Positions 14,302-16,684 of a DNA stretch of 16,684 nucleotides are shown here, one piece after another (positions within the stretch are counted from its first letter, which is position 1; the number at the start of each line of letters is the position of its first letter). The notes under the pieces are model-generated. The model searched no databases, was not told the DNA's origin, and worked only from the letters and a program-made list of their open reading frames with translations. A program made the translations under genes and the position numbers. This stretch comes from Fluviicola sp. GTDB taxonomy: Bacteria > Bacteroidota > Bacteroidia > Flavobacteriales_D > Crocinitomicaceae. The stretch spans positions 1 through 16,684 of the forward strand of contig NZ_JASLCN010000333.1 in NCBI RefSeq assembly GCF_030151805.1, given 5' to 3'.

Positions 14302-15750
14302 ATGGTATTCACACTGGTCCTGATTGTTTTAACCTGGTTTGTCTGGAAATTCAAAACAGACGGCTTGTCGCGCGCGAATTTATTGATTGGCTGGGGAATA
14401 AAGCTGTTGTTTGGGATCCTGTTTATGGTGATTCACACCAAAATCTACGGGATCGGTGAAATTACGGTCGATTGGGAGGAATACATGGATGACAGCGTTA
14501 CGTTGAACGGGGTTGCGTATCAGTCGATCGGGGATTACCTCAAATTTCTTTTTGGTCTCAATTCGGAGTTGGATGTTCAGCAGTATTTAGCACACACGAA
14601 TCACTGGTCGGCGGGTGATCTGGATTTGATGAATGATTCGCGAAATGTACTTCGGGTAAACAGCCTGATCGTGTTTATTTCTCGGGGAAATGTATACATC
14701 CACGTGCTGTTTTTTTCGTTCTTCTCTTTTGTGGGATTACGGGAAATTTTCATGGCTTTCAAGGAACGGATCTTTTACGATAAGCGTTTGTTCTGGTATG
14801 CGTTATTTCTTTTTCCGACTTTGAGCTTCTGGACGAGTTCTGTTTTGAAAGAACCTTTGATGATTACCGGGCTGGCCTTTATTCTGAATGCATTACTGGG
14901 AAATCTTTCCTGGAAAAGCAGGTTGTGGCGAATCGTTCTCGGCTTTGCCCTGATGCTTGGATTTAAACCTTACGTACTCGGATGTTTGTTACTGAGTTTG
15001 CCGGTATTCCTGCTCGGAAAGTTTGTCTTTAAGAAACGGGTTTTACTTGCTCCGGTAACAGCTTTGGCGGCGGCCTTGCTCGTTTTATGGATTTCTCCGG
15101 ATTTCAGAAAAACAGTCACTCATCGTTTGACCCGCATGCAATTTGATTTTGTGAATGTAGGAAGAGGTGGTGTTCATGCGTATGCCGATTCCTGTTTTTA
15201 TTATTTCGGTACGGATCAGTATTCCGAACTGGAGTTCTTACCTGACCGGAAAATCCAGGTGAAGAAACCGCTTGTAGCGAAAGAGGTTACTTTTGGGATG
15301 AATTATCCTTTTGAAGATGTCTTGGTGAAACCCGCTGATGGACCATGGAATGTGGTTTTCAGAGGAGAACCATGCGGAAGTTATATTGAGCTCACATCAA
15401 TCGGGAATGATTTCGGACAATTGATGAAAAATGTTCCGGAAGCATTGGTGAATGCTTCTTTCAGGCCTGCGCCGTGGGATCCGGGAGGGAAGCTGAAATA
15501 CGTGAATTTCCTGGAAACGTGTGGTTTGTTCGGGTTGTTGATCTTTGGTTTGTGGTACAACCGTGGAAGAAGAACGCCGGAAGAACGAAACAGCATACTT
15601 TTCCTGTTTACCTTTGCCATTATTCTGCTGGTGCTGATCGGCTGGACAACTCCGATTCTGGGAGCGCTTGTCCGGTACCGGATGCCGGCATATTTAGCCT
15701 TGTTTTTAATAGCGGTAATGGGTTCCAGGCCGTTCAAATTTAAATTATGA
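14302..15750 (+). CDS. Polytopic membrane protein of unknown function with a large extramembrane domain
   Basis: 482 aa, not assigned to a named family. Hydrophobic segments lie at about 2-16, 26-46, 119-147, 163-200, 210-222, 224-240, 247-263, 413-428, 441-457 and 462-475. A ~140-residue soluble stretch at 265-405, probably periplasmic, contains VNVGRGGVHAYADSCFYYFG and an aromatic-rich C-terminal part. A helix boundary FPTLSFWTSSVLKEPLM (171-187) and the late WTTPILGALVRYRMPAY (448-464) resemble conserved motifs of Bacteroidota integral membrane proteins related to polysaccharide polymerases or GT39-type glycosyltransferases. I cannot confirm that, and no glycan cluster is visible. Its stop overlaps the start of the SDR gene by 4 bp (ATGA), so the two are translationally coupled. 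The start is the first ATG after the inverted repeat at 14257-14286. Confidence 0.8.
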   Translation: MVFTLVLIVLTWFVWKFKTDGLSRANLLIGWGIKLLFGILFMVIHTKIYGIGEITVDWEEYMDDSVTLNGVAYQSIGDYLKFLFGLNSELDVQQYLAHTNHWSAGDLDLMNDSRNVLRVNSLIVFISRGNVYIHVLFFSFFSFVGLREIFMAFKERIFYDKRLFWYALFLFPTLSFWTSSVLKEPLMITGLAFILNALLGNLSWKSRLWRIVLGFALMLGFKPYVLGCLLLSLPVFLLGKFVFKKRVLLAPVTALAAALLVLWISPDFRKTVTHRLTRMQFDFVNVGRGGVHAYADSCFYYFGTDQYSELEFLPDRKIQVKKPLVAKEVTFGMNYPFEDVLVKPADGPWNVVFRGEPCGSYIELTSIGNDFGQLMKNVPEALVNASFRPAPWDPGGKLKYVNFLETCGLFGLLIFGLWYNRGRRTPEERNSILFLFTFAIILLVLIGWTTPILGALVRYRMPAYLALFLIAVMGSRPFKFKL

Positions 15751-16508
15751 AAAAATACGTTTTTATCACGGGAGCAACAGCGGGTTTTGGACAAGCAACA
15801 GCGCGCATTTTTGCGGAAAATGGCTGGAATTTAGTTTTGACAGGAAGAAGAAAAGAGCGTTTGGAGGAGCTTCGGAATGAGTTGAAAGAAAAACAAGTCG
15901 ATATTGTTTTATTGAATTTTGATGTACGCTCTGAAGAAGCAGTGAATAAAGCGGTTGATTCATTATCAGAAGAAGTGCGATTGAACCTGGCAATTCTGAT
16001 CAACAATGCAGGATTGGCTGTTGGTCGTGGTCCGATTGATTCCGGAGAACCGGACGACTGGAACCGCATGATTGATACCAATGTAAAAGGTCTGCTGTAT
16101 GTAACACGGGCCGTTTCGCCGATTTTGAAAGCAAACGGAGGCGGTCATATTGTAAACATTGCGAGTATTGCAGGAAAAGAAGTATATGCCGGAGGAAACG
16201 TGTATTGTGCTACAAAACATGCGGTGGATGCTTTGTCCCGTGCTATGAGAATTGACCTGGTTCACGATCATATTAAAGTAACGAATATTGCTCCCGGAGC
16301 GGCCGAAACAGAATTTTCACTGGTTCGCTTCAAAGGGAATGAAGACACGGCAAAACTGGTTTATGACGGCTATGATGCCCTGATGGCGGAAGACATTGCA
16401 GATGCAGTTTATTATGTTTGCTCCAGACCGAAACACGTTTGCATCAATGACCTGGTGATCATGCCAACCGCGCAGGCTAGTTCTACGATATTTCACAAAA
16501 CACATTAG
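15747..16508 (+). CDS. ydfG: YdfG-like NADP-dependent short-chain dehydrogenase
   Basis: 253 aa, the typical classical SDR length. The nucleotide-binding motif is ITGATAGFGQA with G9, G13 and G15; GRR at 33-35 favours NADP(H). NNAGLAVG (86-93), N112, S140, Y153 (in YCATK) and K157 give the full N-S-Y-K catalytic set. RFKGNED, the C-terminal NDLVIMPTAQ and the overall sequence follow E. coli YdfG, an NADP+-dependent 3-hydroxy acid/serine dehydrogenase active on 3-hydroxypropionate, L-allo-threonine and D-serine. The substrate in this organism cannot be read from the sequence. It overlaps the membrane protein gene by 4 bp and is followed after 3 nt by an amidohydrolase lipoprotein, making a three-gene operon. 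Confidence 0.9.
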   Translation: MKKYVFITGATAGFGQATARIFAENGWNLVLTGRRKERLEELRNELKEKQVDIVLLNFDVRSEEAVNKAVDSLSEEVRLNLAILINNAGLAVGRGPIDSGEPDDWNRMIDTNVKGLLYVTRAVSPILKANGGGHIVNIASIAGKEVYAGGNVYCATKHAVDALSRAMRIDLVHDHIKVTNIAPGAAETEFSLVRFKGNEDTAKLVYDGYDALMAEDIADAVYYVCSRPKHVCINDLVIMPTAQASSTIFHKTH

Positions 16509-16511
16509 AAG

Positions 16512-16684
16512 ATGAGAATTCCGTTGATTTTTTGCACCCTGATTTTGCTTTCTGCTTCGTGCATGAAAGGGAAGTCTGTGGATTTGGTGATTCACAATGC
16601 CAAAATCCATACCATGAACGATCAGAATGCAATCGTGCAAGCCATTGCGATTAAGGATGGCAAAGTGGTTGAAGTTGGTCCGGA
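16512..16684 (+). CDS. Amidohydrolase-family lipoprotein, C-terminus beyond window
   Basis: Only the first 57 codons are present. The signal sequence MRIPLIFCTLILLSASC has a lipobox (SAS-C, Cys17), so the protein should be anchored in the envelope. It is followed by the N-terminal strand pair of amidohydrolase superfamily enzymes: VDLVIHNAKIHTMND, then AIAIKDGKVVEVGP. This start pattern is typical of the YtcJ-like amidohydrolase 3 group, whose metal-binding residues would lie downstream of the window. Substrate unknown. It starts 3 nt after the SDR stop and should be co-transcribed with it. Confidence 0.8.
   Translation, partial: MRIPLIFCTLILLSASCMKGKSVDLVIHNAKIHTMNDQNAIVQAIAIKDGKVVEVGP

Overview
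The window looks like a chromosomal segment from a Bacteroidota bacterium, most likely Flavobacteriales and possibly a Crocinitomicaceae/Fluviicola-like lineage (the family placement is inference). Three observations support this: a PorP/SprF-family outer-membrane protein paired with a TPR-PD40 (OmpA-type) protein, a secreted protein ending in a type A type IX secretion (T9SS) sorting domain, and several start-proximal TAnnTTTG-type -7 boxes without Shine-Dalgarno sequences. No tRNA, rRNA, CRISPR array, insertion sequence, integrase or phage gene was found. The region reads as ordinary chromosome mixing housekeeping and lineage-specific envelope genes.

Layout. Positions 1-2594 (minus) hold a two-gene operon: a PorP/SprF-type protein followed, with a 19-bp overlap, by a TPR/PD40 protein that runs off the left edge before its expected OmpA domain. 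A small secreted protein of unknown function (2681-3076, plus) meets, tail to tail and sharing a TTAA, a lipoprotein that resembles a periplasmic adaptor (membrane fusion) protein but has no pump beside it (3073-4044, minus). A cysteine-free unknown protein (4205-4747, plus) has its own -7 box and a good intrinsic terminator. Acetyl-CoA synthetase (acs, 4837-6741, plus) follows and ends at a hairpin shared with the convergent pair DUF1801 protein -> LURP-one/tubby-like protein (7910-6798, minus). A 524-bp gene-free stretch comes next.

Positions 8435-10949 (minus) form a two-gene secretion operon: a 207-aa secreted unknown, then a 626-aa modular, cysteine-rich T9SS cargo protein, closed by a perfect 11-bp stem terminator. 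rsmG (11128-11754) and a small-type purL (11855-14092) are both on the minus strand and are separated by a GC-rich multi-palindrome. The right end (14302-16684, plus) is a tight three-gene operon: a 482-aa polytopic membrane protein of unknown function, a YdfG-like short-chain dehydrogenase (ATGA overlap), and the start of an amidohydrolase-family lipoprotein (3-nt gap).

I did not find a convincing new system. The points most worth a second look are the orphan adaptor-like lipoprotein, the T9SS cargo with its secreted partner, the multi-palindrome between purL and rsmG, and the membrane protein-SDR-amidohydrolase operon. Bacteroidota starts were chosen by signal peptides and family alignment from memory, because ribosome-binding sites are not informative here.
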